Below, piece after piece: positions 1-6,828 of a DNA stretch of 14,969 bases. Position numbers and translations under genes: made by a program. Within the stretch, counting starts at the first letter, position 1, and each line of letters opens with the position of its first letter. Location of the stretch: assembly GCA_045578665.1 (NCBI GenBank), contig JAZNKR010000173.1, forward strand, positions 1 through 14,969, in the 5' to 3' direction. This DNA is from HGM04593 sp045578665 (GTDB lineage: Bacteria > Bacteroidota > Bacteroidia > Bacteroidales > Bacteroidaceae). The notes beneath the pieces were generated by a model. That model was given only the letters and a program-made list of their open reading frames with translations, made no database searches and was not told the DNA's origin.

Positions 1-145
1 CCTTGAGCAACGTACTCTTGCCCTTGCCGTTGCATGCGATGAGGCCAATGCGTTGACGCTCCTCAATGGTGAACGAGATGTCGCTGAACAGCACCAGGTC
101 ACCGAAACTCTTTGATATATTCTCTATCTGAAGGTCAATTGACAT
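1..145 (-). CDS. ABC-F family ATP-binding protein, N-terminal fragment
   Basis: Reading the minus strand from the ATG at 145 gives 48 residues beginning MSIDLQIENISKSFG and running to the left edge. They match the first nucleotide-binding domain of an ABC ATPase: a beta-strand opening, an aromatic A-loop region (SKSFGD), and a Walker A of the form NGKGKST (residues about 39-45) followed by LLK. The short start directly at the ABC domain, with no membrane segment, fits ABC-F proteins (Uup/EttA type), cytosolic ribosome-associated ATPases. A transporter ATPase subunit is the alternative, because the second ABC domain lies outside the window. The Walker A reads K where A is usual (NGKGKS rather than NGAGKS). 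This part of the sequence is G+C-rich (57% in the first 60 bases), unlike the AT-rich region beside it. Confidence 0.88.
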   Translation of the reverse strand, partial: MSIDLQIENISKSFGDLVLFSDISFTIEERQRIGLIACNGKGKSTLLK

Positions 146-350
146 AAATGTAGCTTGTTAATCGCCGATGTGAATGTAGCAGATTATTGCATCAATTCTG
201 CATTATACTTTTAAAAAGACTGGCTATACACCTGCATAACCCATGTGTGTTGGATTTATTTTAGGGTTCCTCCGTTATTAAGGCAACAAACAATCAAGTC
301 GTCCACAGCATCATCTATGGACTGCAGATGCGTATGTTCGTACTTTATTG

Positions 351-425
351 CAAATATAGCAACAAGCGAGCGAAAAACATCAAGCTTGCTTGAATGTTTT
401 TTACAGCGAGCGCAGTATATATTCG
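351..425. repeat. Dispersed palindromic element, copy A
   Basis: A 75-base element with outer ends CAAATATAG and TATATTCG. The central hairpin has left arm 373-384 (AAAAACATCAAG), loop CTTG, and right arm 389-401 with one bulged base. It aligns without gaps to copy E at 6635-6709 upstream of cas13b. Read on the minus strand, its left end is TATATTTG, which fits the Bacteroidota -7 box TAnnTTTG. Confidence 0.75.
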
Positions 426-434
426 GGTTTTATC

Positions 435-511
435 TCAAATATAGTGAAAGGCGAGTGGAGAATAAAACAAGTTTGCTTGATTTTTATCCCGAGCCGCATC
501 CTATATTCGCG
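435..511. repeat. Dispersed palindromic element, copy B
   Basis: Second copy of the same element. It starts TCAAATATAGTG, has the core ACAAG-TTTG-CTTGA flanked by A-rich and T-rich arms, then CGAGCCGCATCCTATATTCG at the right end. The outer AATATAG and CTATATT are inverted repeats. It begins about ten bases after copy A ends, so the two form a tandem pair. Confidence 0.7.
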
Positions 512-515
512 TTAT

Positions 516-606
516 TGCAAATATAGTGACAAACGAGCGAGAAAGTTGTGCAAGCGAATGGGTGAAAATTTATTTTCACATGCAACGAGCACAGCTAAAC
601 TTCGCA
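516..606. repeat. Dispersed palindromic element, copy C (diverged)
   Basis: It starts GCAAATATAGTGACAAACGAGCG, like copies A and B, but the centre is replaced by a different hairpin, TGAAAAT-TT-ATTTTCA. The right side (CAACGAGCACAGC) still resembles the CAGCGAGCGCAG arm of copy A. It is read as a degenerate or recombined copy. Confidence 0.5.
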
Positions 607-652
607 TAAAGCAAACATCAAGCTTGCTTCGGTATTTTTTGCAACAATTGCA
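604..652. repeat. Partial copy D of the palindromic element
   Basis: Only the core survives: AACATCAAGCTTGCTT followed by a T-rich arm (618-640), which repeats the centre of copy A almost exactly. The outer arms are missing. Confidence 0.45.
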
Positions 653-702
653 TTGATGTATCTCTGTTTTTTGTGATTGATATACGTTATTTGTGAATAA
701 TG

Positions 703-734
703 TTTCTTGTTTTAATTAATTATATGTATTTTGG
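703..734 (+). promoter_or_regulatory. Possible promoter for the WYL gene
   Basis: TTTC at 703-706, a 20-base gap, then TATTTTGG at 727-734. Each box is one base off the Bacteroidota consensus (TTTG, TAnnTTTG) and the spacing is right. This would give a 5' UTR of about 70 bases. It is a weak call because both boxes are imperfect in a very AT-rich region. Confidence 0.35.
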
Positions 735-812
735 TGCAAGAAATGATGCTTTTTTATAATGTTTACTAGGTGTTAGTTATCTGTTTGTGTATTTTAAAAT
801 AAGAATAATTGA

Positions 813-1883
813 ATGAGAAAGAATCCTTTTTGTGGTAAAGGTGCTTATCCTGCATTCGCAAAATCTGCCTACAAACTTTTGATGAGTCGAGAGTGGTTTA
901 CTTATGTAGATGTGTTAGCAGATAAAGAAAGATGCAATCCTGCTGAAATTATAAAAGTTTCATATTCTAAAGAATATGGAGAACTGAAAAAGGCTTGTAG
1001 CGAGTTACGTCAATTAATCGAGTCAAAACTCGGGACGCATTGTATCGAAGTCAAGGGGAATAATAAAGATAAGAGGTTTAGGTATATTGGAGAAGATGAT
1101 AATCCTCTTGGTGACTTGCTGAATGTATCCGTTACGAATGATATTAAACTATATGCGCAGTTCTGCGAGAATTCTGCAGGCTTCTTCCCTGTTGAGTGGT
1201 TGGAGTATTTTCTTGAGGATACTTTTGCTTTGGAAGGGATTAATTTGCGCAGAAATGTCGGAAAGCAGATAATCACTACAAGCGTTGTGCGTGAACTGAC
1301 TAACATAAATTTGTTACCACATTTTTATGATGCAATATGCAAAAGGCTGGTACTTAGAATCGATTATAAACCGTATGATGAACCTTTGGTAACACATACG
1401 TTTCATCCTCATGTTCTTAGGGAGCATAATGGGCGTTGGTTCCTGCTTGGGCATGCCGTAGGTCAGGAACCCGAATTTGGCTATAATTTTGCAATAGATA
1501 GAATTGTGGATTTTGATGTTGTCAAAGGCGAGAAATATATCCCGGCTCCTAAAGGGTACTATGCTGATATGTTTCGCAATATTGTGGGTGTCAGTCATAC
1601 AAAAGATGCCGTTCCTGAAACTGTAGTCCTTAGGGCTACAAGTCATAAGATGTTCAAGTTGACCGAAACAAAGAAAATTCACAGCAGCCAGGAGACGACA
1701 AAAAAATATGGACAATATGAGGATGGTGAATATGGTGAGTTTAAACTGTTTGTGGAGGTGAATGATGAATTTATAGGCCGTATTCTCCAGATGGGCGATG
1801 GGTTGGTTGTCTTTTCTCCATCAAATGTCAGAGAACGTTTTAAACAGCGGGTCCTGAAAATGGCTGAACTGTATAAAGACTAA
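813..1883 (+). CDS. WYL-domain transcriptional regulator-like protein
   Basis: A protein of 356 aa. Residues 15-95 are helical and basic, with a possible winged-helix fold. The WYL core spans about 178-235: RLVLRIDYKPYDE, then NGRWFLLGH, where the name-giving W-Y-L triad is W209-F210-L211, and a closing FAIDRIVDF containing the conserved Asp-Arg pair (229-230). The C-terminal segment about 268-354 ends in SPSNVRERFKQRVLKMAELY, as in the WCX extension of these proteins. WYL proteins bind nucleic acid or nucleotide ligands. Several regulate phage-defence operons, and a WYL protein (WYL1) is an accessory of Cas13d in type VI-D. Here the gene is convergent with cas13b and followed by its own terminator. 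A role in controlling this locus is inference from position. The ATG at 813 is kept because the region upstream is non-coding and AT-rich. Confidence 0.9.
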   Translation: MRKNPFCGKGAYPAFAKSAYKLLMSREWFTYVDVLADKERCNPAEIIKVSYSKEYGELKKACSELRQLIESKLGTHCIEVKGNNKDKRFRYIGEDDNPLGDLLNVSVTNDIKLYAQFCENSAGFFPVEWLEYFLEDTFALEGINLRRNVGKQIITTSVVRELTNINLLPHFYDAICKRLVLRIDYKPYDEPLVTHTFHPHVLREHNGRWFLLGHAVGQEPEFGYNFAIDRIVDFDVVKGEKYIPAPKGYYADMFRNIVGVSHTKDAVPETVVLRATSHKMFKLTETKKIHSSQETTKKYGQYEDGEYGEFKLFVEVNDEFIGRILQMGDGLVVFSPSNVRERFKQRVLKMAELYKD

Positions 1884-1905
1884 TTGAGGTAAATATAATA
1901 TATAC

Positions 1906-1951
1906 AAGAGGAATGGTTCCATTTTGTGGTTCCATTCCTCTTCTGTTTTTT
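1906..1951 (+). terminator. Rho-independent terminator after the WYL gene
   Basis: An 11-bp stem, AAGAGGAATGG (1906-1916) with CCATTCCTCTT (1932-1942), encloses a smaller CCA/TGG hairpin. It is followed by a T-rich run (1946-1951). It lies 22 bases after the WYL stop codon. Its core belongs to the GGAATGGTTCC repeat family also seen at 7473 and 7971. Confidence 0.8.
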
Positions 1952-1983
1952 CTTGTGCGTGATTTGAACGAGCAATATCTTTG
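1952..1983 (+). promoter_or_regulatory. Promoter of the DUF3825-like gene
   Basis: CTTG at 1952-1955, exactly 20 bases, then TATCTTTG at 1976-1983, a perfect TAnnTTTG box. Transcription would begin near 1990, about 58 bases before the ATG at 2048. This argues against the longer open frame that starts at 1913, upstream of the promoter and inside the terminator hairpin. Confidence 0.75.
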
Positions 1984-2047
1984 CAGCGTAAACATTGATG
2001 ATTGCATCAAGGTGCTGAGAGAATATAAACTATTAAAATCAAAAAGT

Positions 2048-3286
2048 ATGAACAGTAATAACAATAAAAAGAACATTGCTATGGAAAACATGACAAGTAA
2101 CTCAACGTCAAAGACAGGTCTCGTAAAGCTTGGTTTTGTTACAAACCTTAAGACTTGCGTTGCAGAGCTGAATGAACTTCTGCCTGAGGAGAGAATGGTG
2201 AGCGTACCCGAACTGAATGCTATTGTAGATTCAGCCGACATAGTGTATCTTAACAGACACGGTTATCCGAAAACACCCTCTGGGGATGCAATCCAGCAAA
2301 AGGATGCTTCGTATATGTACTTTGGTACAGGTCTTGTCGGCAAAAGCGGAGATGCACTTATTGGCTGGTTCGAACGTAAGCCGAGAGAGACAATGTTTAA
2401 AGGTGTTACCTGGGGAACAAAAGTCGCTTTGGAGACCAAAATCCGTGCAAGTAAGATGTTCCATTGGGGTGACCTCTACTTTAAGGATGAAGCCGCGGGG
2501 CATGCATTTCTTGAGGATATTGCAGCCAATACAATACCCGAAACTTGGTCTTTTAAGAACAAACCTTCTGTGGTCAATCACCCGATTCTGAAATCTTACA
2601 TAGAGAACACTTTTGATGTTCTCAAGAAGGAGAAAGAGAAAGGTGCAGAAAACAAACTGGTATATAGCCAGGATGGTAGGTATCTTGTTTTCAACACCAA
2701 TCTCTTGGATAAGTTCTTCCATGAGGTCCTTATTCTGGTGGAGGTTTGCAAACAGAAGGATGGCAGTACACTACTTATGAATCCCCGACGCGTCAAAAAT
2801 GACCTTGAACTGCGTAGACTCGGGTTCGCCAAAAATGCGCACCCTGAACAACCATGCTTCTTTAAGAAGGTGGAAGAGGTTATATATCAACCGACTTGGC
2901 CCATACTTAAGGATTTTGGCAAGTTTGATCATATAATAGGAGACCGTAGGCAACGCTTCCCTGTGGATATGCAGTCCCTCTCTCCGGATGAACTTGCGCT
3001 GAAACTGGATAATGCCATTACTTTTGCAGTTGCAATAGCTCAACGCAACTACAAGTTCATAGTTCCGATGTACAGGCCGCAGACAGGTAAAATCCAGTTG
3101 CTGATGCCAATCTATTTGAAGGGTTCATACAGTAGCAAACCCGATTTTGCATTGATACTCACACCTGATAAGGAGAACGAGTATTACATCCCTGAGACAA
3201 TCCTTCCTTTGGATGCTGTTTACCAGAATGCACGTCTCATTGCAAAACCTGATGACACATGGCTTAACCCGGATACGATTCTGTAA
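2048..3286 (+). CDS. DUF3825-like protein of unknown function
   Basis: A protein of 412 aa from the first ATG after the promoter; ATG 2081 is an alternative start. Residues 1-22 are a polar Asn/Ser/Lys-rich leader. Residues 25-125 contain a region I do not recognise. From about 150 onward the pattern follows my memory of DUF3825: IPETWSFKN, PILKSYIENTF, then YLVFNTNLLDKFFHEV (about 212-227), PTWPIL, DHIIGDRRQRFP, IVPMYRPQTGKIQLLMPIYL, and the closing YIPETILPLDAVYQNARLIA with DDTWL (about 380-406). I know of no demonstrated activity for this family. There is no signal peptide or membrane segment, so it is probably cytosolic. It has its own promoter, follows the WYL gene in the same direction and is convergent with cas13b. 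It could be an RNA- or nucleotide-binding partner of the locus, but that is inference from position only. Confidence 0.75.
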   Translation: MNSNNNKKNIAMENMTSNSTSKTGLVKLGFVTNLKTCVAELNELLPEERMVSVPELNAIVDSADIVYLNRHGYPKTPSGDAIQQKDASYMYFGTGLVGKSGDALIGWFERKPRETMFKGVTWGTKVALETKIRASKMFHWGDLYFKDEAAGHAFLEDIAANTIPETWSFKNKPSVVNHPILKSYIENTFDVLKKEKEKGAENKLVYSQDGRYLVFNTNLLDKFFHEVLILVEVCKQKDGSTLLMNPRRVKNDLELRRLGFAKNAHPEQPCFFKKVEEVIYQPTWPILKDFGKFDHIIGDRRQRFPVDMQSLSPDELALKLDNAITFAVAIAQRNYKFIVPMYRPQTGKIQLLMPIYLKGSYSSKPDFALILTPDKENEYYIPETILPLDAVYQNARLIAKPDDTWLNPDTIL

Positions 3287-3292
3287 TGCAGG

Positions 3293-3336
3293 AATAATAA
3301 GAAAGAGAGCATTTAAATGCTCTCTTTCTTATTATT
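3293..3336. terminator. Perfect 44-base palindrome, bidirectional terminator
   Basis: The left arm 3293-3314 (AATAATAAGAAAGAGAGC plus ATTT) is the exact reverse complement of 3315-3336. It sits between the convergent DUF3825-like gene (ends 3286) and cas13b (stop codon 3335-3337, which the palindrome overlaps). T-rich right arms on either strand fit termination in both directions. Confidence 0.85.
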
Positions 3337-6300
3337 AGGTTCTCATATGTGCATATCTGCTGAATATGTCAATAAGATGCTTGGCAATCTCGGGCAATGT
3401 GTAGATTTCAACAACACCTTTATTGGGGTATATATTATGGTTGAATGCATTCCTTATTTGGCTCAGGATTCTTGTCTCATCACTGTTCAGTTCTTCCTTT
3501 TCAATCAGTTCTTTCAGGATGGCAGCAAAGTCGAAGTGTGATTCGCCTGTAACTTTGTTTTTCATTTCCGGGTATCTGTTGAAAGCCCATTTCTCCAGGT
3601 CAAATACCAATTTTACGATTTTCGGTCTTGATGTGTCATAGTTGTCGAGCTCCTGTTCCATTTCGTCCTTGTTGATATAATCGCTTGACACAATCCTGAA
3701 TAGCGATTCAATACGCTTGTCATTGGCAAGGCTAAAGAAATCTCCATAATTCTTGAGTTTTATGCCATCTGAGTGTATGGTGTATCTATTTCCATTCTTT
3801 TCGAATGTAAAGTCAATAGGCATAATCTCTGAAAGGATGCCACGGTCTGTATCGGGCATGATGTCTTTAAGTTTGAAATCTTCTGCCTTGAACTCTAAGT
3901 GTCTCTTTAGGGTGTCTCCTACCATTATGAAAAGGAGGGCATCCTGCACTTTGTAGCGACGTATTACCTTCTCGCTCTTTTGATAATCGTTACGGCTGTT
4001 ACTCAATCTCCTTTCTGTCATTTCATAGAATTCCTTATCGGACATCCTTGAGAGCTTTATATCATTTCTTCTCTTTTTCTGAGCCCACTGGACATATGAG
4101 GCTTTGCGCTCCTCACGTTCTTTCCATAGGTTCTCCCTTTCTTCAGTAGAAGTGTATTGCTTGCAGATATTGTTTCTTGAATCGCATATCCCTTTGAGCA
4201 GATCAATGTAACGATAATTCCTTTTGAGTTGATAGAAACTTTGGAATTCGTCGTTTAAGACTCGTTTTACATACTCTCCGATAAGGTATGTGGTGTTGGC
4301 GTTGTCAAAGTCTACATCATTCATTTGTGGAAGCTTCTTTAACGCTTGCTTGATGTCATTGTCAAACATCTGACGTGGTAACTCAATGGCAATGTCTTCT
4401 AGGTATATGTCGCCCATTGTCCTGTAGAATTCCTCGTCGCGTGCTAACCATTTGTTCCTGTCACGGTTTATGAAGGGAAGTTCCATGCTACGCTCATCTT
4501 TGCTCTTGCCAATAAGTTCCTCAATGAATTTCGCGCGTGCAAATAGGTAGTTTTCGTATAGCTCAATAGTGTTACGTGGGTTTCTTGATAAGACTCTATG
4601 AAGGAACGGGTGGTTTCTTCTGTTGTCGCCACCAATGAGCCCCGCTTTTTGGAATAGCTGTTTAAGGCTTGTTAAAGCATCTGCGTCTATGTATGTGCTG
4701 AATGTGGCAATGCTTGCCTGCATTACACGATAGTTCAGGCCTGTAAGGCGGTCTGTGCCATACTCTTCATCGCTCTTCAAAGTTGGTTGGAACTTTACAA
4801 TGTCCTTTGCAAGAAAATCGGCAAGTTTGCCTGCGGAAATCTGTCGATATCCGTGTTTACCCATCTTGTTGTCTTGTGAGTTTACGGTTTTCTTGTCTGC
4901 TTTCAGCCTCTCCTTAAGCTTGTTTGTCTCGGCAAGCATTCCGACAAGCACTTCCATTGCATATGCATTGTAGCTTTTGCCTTTTGTTACTCCATTGACT
5001 GCGTCAAGTACTTTTTGCGGCATATCTTCTTTTGCAATACCGTAACTGTCAATGTTCTCTTTATTCAATGTTCCGTTGGCTAAAGCGCTGAAAAGGCGTT
5101 TGTAGTTTTCGTATACCTCTTTTATGCGGGCTTCAGTGCGTTCTTTCCCCAGCAGATGTAGATGGAACATCATAGCAGGGAGCTCTAATGTGCTCATCCT
5201 GCAATGTGGTATTGTCTTGTTTACATACCACTTGCCGTTCTCCGGTTCTATTTTGGGGATTATGTTATTGGCGCAGAAACAGAATTCCACCTTGTTGTTC
5301 CTAATAATATAATTGGTGTAGGAGTCTACAATGTAAGGATAGTTGTTGGAGTCTGCATCGTCACGTTGTATGCTTTCGAAGTCGCGTATTGTTATGTTGC
5401 TATTGGCAAAGGTGCCTTTATCGCTTTTCCTGCACTCTTCAATCTCGTTAAGCCTGCCGTATGCGTTAATGGGGTGTTCAATTACTCGCACACGTCTTTC
5501 GTTGTCAATGCATAGCTTGTCCGGTGAGAATAGGTATCGCAGTTTGCCCATATTCACGTGGAAGCGGATGCTGTTGAAAAGATGGTTGTTGTCAATGTAT
5601 TGCAATGCTAATTGTGCAAATCTGTCTTTATTGCGCATGAACAGAACCTCGTTGTGATCCGATGAGTACGTCCTGAATAGCGCCTGATCCTGGTATGATA
5701 ATGTCTCGAAAAGCTCTTTGGGACAACGCTTCAGTTCATTGAGCATATCCAATGCTGTTGCCACTCCTTTCTTGTCAGGGTGCAAGCGTTCTTTGGGCAT
5801 TACGATGCTGCTTATGCCCAAAGAACGCCTTATTATCTTGTATTCCTCGGAATCGGCAGCGTATTTTTCGCAGAGATGTGCTTGTGCAATGAATGAGTTT
5901 ATATACTTCTTTTCCAAGAATAAGGCTATTAGCTGTGCGACTCCAACTCCCGAAAGGTGCGGTTTCTGCGTCCTGTCGTCATTGGGATTCTGTATAGATA
6001 GGAAAAAGTCATAATTGACCTTTTTCCTGGTATATCTGTGGTCCTGGATGAAAGCCAATTGTCCGGTATTATATTTGTATCTCTCCTTTGTGTTGCGCAG
6101 TGCTACAGTGTAGTAGTTGTTGATGATGATTGATAAGCGGTGCTCGTTCTTGAGGAATATGCTGTTGTCGTCCCAGCAGTTGTCCTCCATATAATAATGG
6201 CAACAATAGTCTCTGTATTTCTTTAGTACGCGAAGGATGGTGTTGAGAACTGAGTATATGTCTTGGCCGTTTATTTCCAACCTGTTCTCATTGTTGACTT

Positions 6301-6604
6301 TGTTGCTGTACTCTCTTTGGTTGTTTGCCATAACCTTGAGGAACGGTAAACAATAGAGCATTTTTTCTGTCAGGGTCTCAAGTTTTTCGCGTTGGCTGTT
6401 TGTCTTTGATATGTCTTTTAAATACAGCACAACCGGGTGTTCCCAATAGTCTTCGGTTTCTTTCCCGTTTTTTTGTGGCATTTCGCCTTCAATACCGGTA
6501 ATCTTCTGTATGTGGTTGAGTACTGTTCTTATGTTCATTAGCGCCATTGCAGAGTAAGTACCGAATATGTGCTTGTGCTTTTCAATAAGTACTGGAATTT
6601 TCAT
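3335..6604 (-). CDS. cas13b: CRISPR-associated RNA-guided ribonuclease Cas13b
   Basis: Type VI-B effector of 1089 aa from the ATG at 6604, within the usual length for Prevotella-type Cas13b. The two HEPN active-site motifs lie near the ends, as in the family. Residues 131-136 read RDYCCH in the context LKKYRDYCCHYY. Residues 1051-1056 read RNAFNH in IRNAFNHNIYPNKG. Both are intact R-X4-H motifs, so nuclease activity is expected. The middle is large, lysine-rich and helical, as expected for the helical and lid domains that hold and process crRNA. The open frame extends 28 residues upstream to a GTG at 6688, but that part lies inside a dispersed repeat and looks untranslated. No cas1, cas2, csx27 or csx28 is adjacent. 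The gene is divergent from the CRISPR array and convergent with the DUF3825-like gene. Rows sampled in it are AT-rich (32-43% G+C). Confidence 0.97.
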   Translation of the reverse strand: MKIPVLIEKHKHIFGTYSAMALMNIRTVLNHIQKITGIEGEMPQKNGKETEDYWEHPVVLYLKDISKTNSQREKLETLTEKMLYCLPFLKVMANNQREYSNKVNNENRLEINGQDIYSVLNTILRVLKKYRDYCCHYYMEDNCWDDNSIFLKNEHRLSIIINNYYTVALRNTKERYKYNTGQLAFIQDHRYTRKKVNYDFFLSIQNPNDDRTQKPHLSGVGVAQLIALFLEKKYINSFIAQAHLCEKYAADSEEYKIIRRSLGISSIVMPKERLHPDKKGVATALDMLNELKRCPKELFETLSYQDQALFRTYSSDHNEVLFMRNKDRFAQLALQYIDNNHLFNSIRFHVNMGKLRYLFSPDKLCIDNERRVRVIEHPINAYGRLNEIEECRKSDKGTFANSNITIRDFESIQRDDADSNNYPYIVDSYTNYIIRNNKVEFCFCANNIIPKIEPENGKWYVNKTIPHCRMSTLELPAMMFHLHLLGKERTEARIKEVYENYKRLFSALANGTLNKENIDSYGIAKEDMPQKVLDAVNGVTKGKSYNAYAMEVLVGMLAETNKLKERLKADKKTVNSQDNKMGKHGYRQISAGKLADFLAKDIVKFQPTLKSDEEYGTDRLTGLNYRVMQASIATFSTYIDADALTSLKQLFQKAGLIGGDNRRNHPFLHRVLSRNPRNTIELYENYLFARAKFIEELIGKSKDERSMELPFINRDRNKWLARDEEFYRTMGDIYLEDIAIELPRQMFDNDIKQALKKLPQMNDVDFDNANTTYLIGEYVKRVLNDEFQSFYQLKRNYRYIDLLKGICDSRNNICKQYTSTEERENLWKEREERKASYVQWAQKKRRNDIKLSRMSDKEFYEMTERRLSNSRNDYQKSEKVIRRYKVQDALLFIMVGDTLKRHLEFKAEDFKLKDIMPDTDRGILSEIMPIDFTFEKNGNRYTIHSDGIKLKNYGDFFSLANDKRIESLFRIVSSDYINKDEMEQELDNYDTSRPKIVKLVFDLEKWAFNRYPEMKNKVTGESHFDFAAILKELIEKEELNSDETRILSQIRNAFNHNIYPNKGVVEIYTLPEIAKHLIDIFSRYAHMRT

Positions 6605-6634
6605 AGTATATTTTAGTTTACAAGTGTTATGAAA

Positions 6635-6667
6635 CAAAAGTACTAACAAACGAGCGAGAAATACCAA
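6635..6667 (-). promoter_or_regulatory. Possible proximal cas13b promoter
   Basis: On the minus strand TACTTTTG (6642-6635) is a perfect TAnnTTTG box. TTGG (6667-6664), 21 bases upstream, is a weak -33 box. The resulting 5' UTR would be about 25 bases to the ATG at 6604. The box is part of repeat copy E. Confidence 0.45.
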
Positions 6668-6709
6668 GTTTACTTGGATATTTTTCACAGCGGGTGCAGT
6701 GGATTTTCG
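6635..6709. repeat. Dispersed palindromic element, copy E, in the cas13b leader
   Basis: A 75-base element that aligns gap-free with copy A (351-425). Shared blocks include CGAGCG, CAAG-loop-CTTG, CAGCG, GCAGT and a terminal TTCG. The hairpin is AAATACCAAG, loop TTTA, CTTGGATATTT. The base pair next to the CAAG/CTTG core is C-G here and T-A in copy A, so pairing is kept although the sequence changed. The cas13b-proximal end supplies TACTTTTG on the minus strand. Confidence 0.75.
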
Positions 6710-6719
6710 AGCTATACCT

Positions 6720-6751
6720 CAAAAATAGAAAAAAACGATTAACTTTGCAAA
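6720..6751 (-). promoter_or_regulatory. Distal cas13b promoter, full consensus
   Basis: On the minus strand TTTG (6751-6748), exactly 20 bases, then TATTTTTG (6727-6720). Both boxes match the Bacteroidota consensus without error. Transcription from about 6713 would place the whole repeat copy E in a roughly 110-base 5' UTR of cas13b. Confidence 0.6.
6740..6747 (+). promoter_or_regulatory. Candidate -7 box of the CRISPR array promoter
   Basis: TAACTTTG matches TAnnTTTG perfectly on the plus strand and lies about 80 bases before the first repeat, on the leader side. I see no good TTTG at the -33 spacing. It lies within the spacer of the oppositely directed cas13b promoter at 6720-6751. Confidence 0.45.
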
Positions 6752-6828
6752 AAGAGTTGTAATACTATGAAAAAAATGAACGTATTATCGGTGAAATTCA
6801 TTCATTTAGAAAGTGTTACCGCTTATAG

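Larger units (their letters stand above)
146..812. other. Long intergenic region with repeat cluster
   Basis: This 667-base stretch lies between the divergent ABC-F and WYL genes. Open frames in it are short, overlap each other and are built from the repeats, so I call no gene. Bases 350-652 hold three to four copies of an imperfect palindromic element (listed separately). Bases 655-812 are very AT-rich and contain the probable WYL promoter. Bases 146-349 show nothing I can name. Confidence 0.7.
6605..6828. promoter_or_regulatory. Shared cas13b/CRISPR leader region
   Basis: 224 bases between the divergent cas13b start and the first repeat. From the cas13b side it holds a short AT-rich UTR, repeat copy E, and then overlapping opposed promoter boxes at 6720-6751. 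On the array side follows about 75 bases of AT-rich leader with no gene. Bases 6756-6764 read GTTGTAATA, the reverse complement of the last nine bases of the CRISPR repeat. Confidence 0.7.

Noticed and set aside
245..656. Two overlapping open frames upstream of the WYL gene
   Set aside because: They overlap each other, consist of the palindromic repeat copies, and their peptides look like no protein.
1913..2047. A 45-residue extension of the DUF3825-like protein starting at ATG 1913
   Set aside because: It begins inside the WYL terminator hairpin and upstream of the perfect TATCTTTG promoter box.
6605..6688. A 28-residue N-terminal extension of Cas13b starting at GTG 6688
   Set aside because: The extra codons lie inside dispersed repeat copy E and upstream of the proximal promoter box. 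The ATG at 6604 gives a family-typical length and N-terminus.
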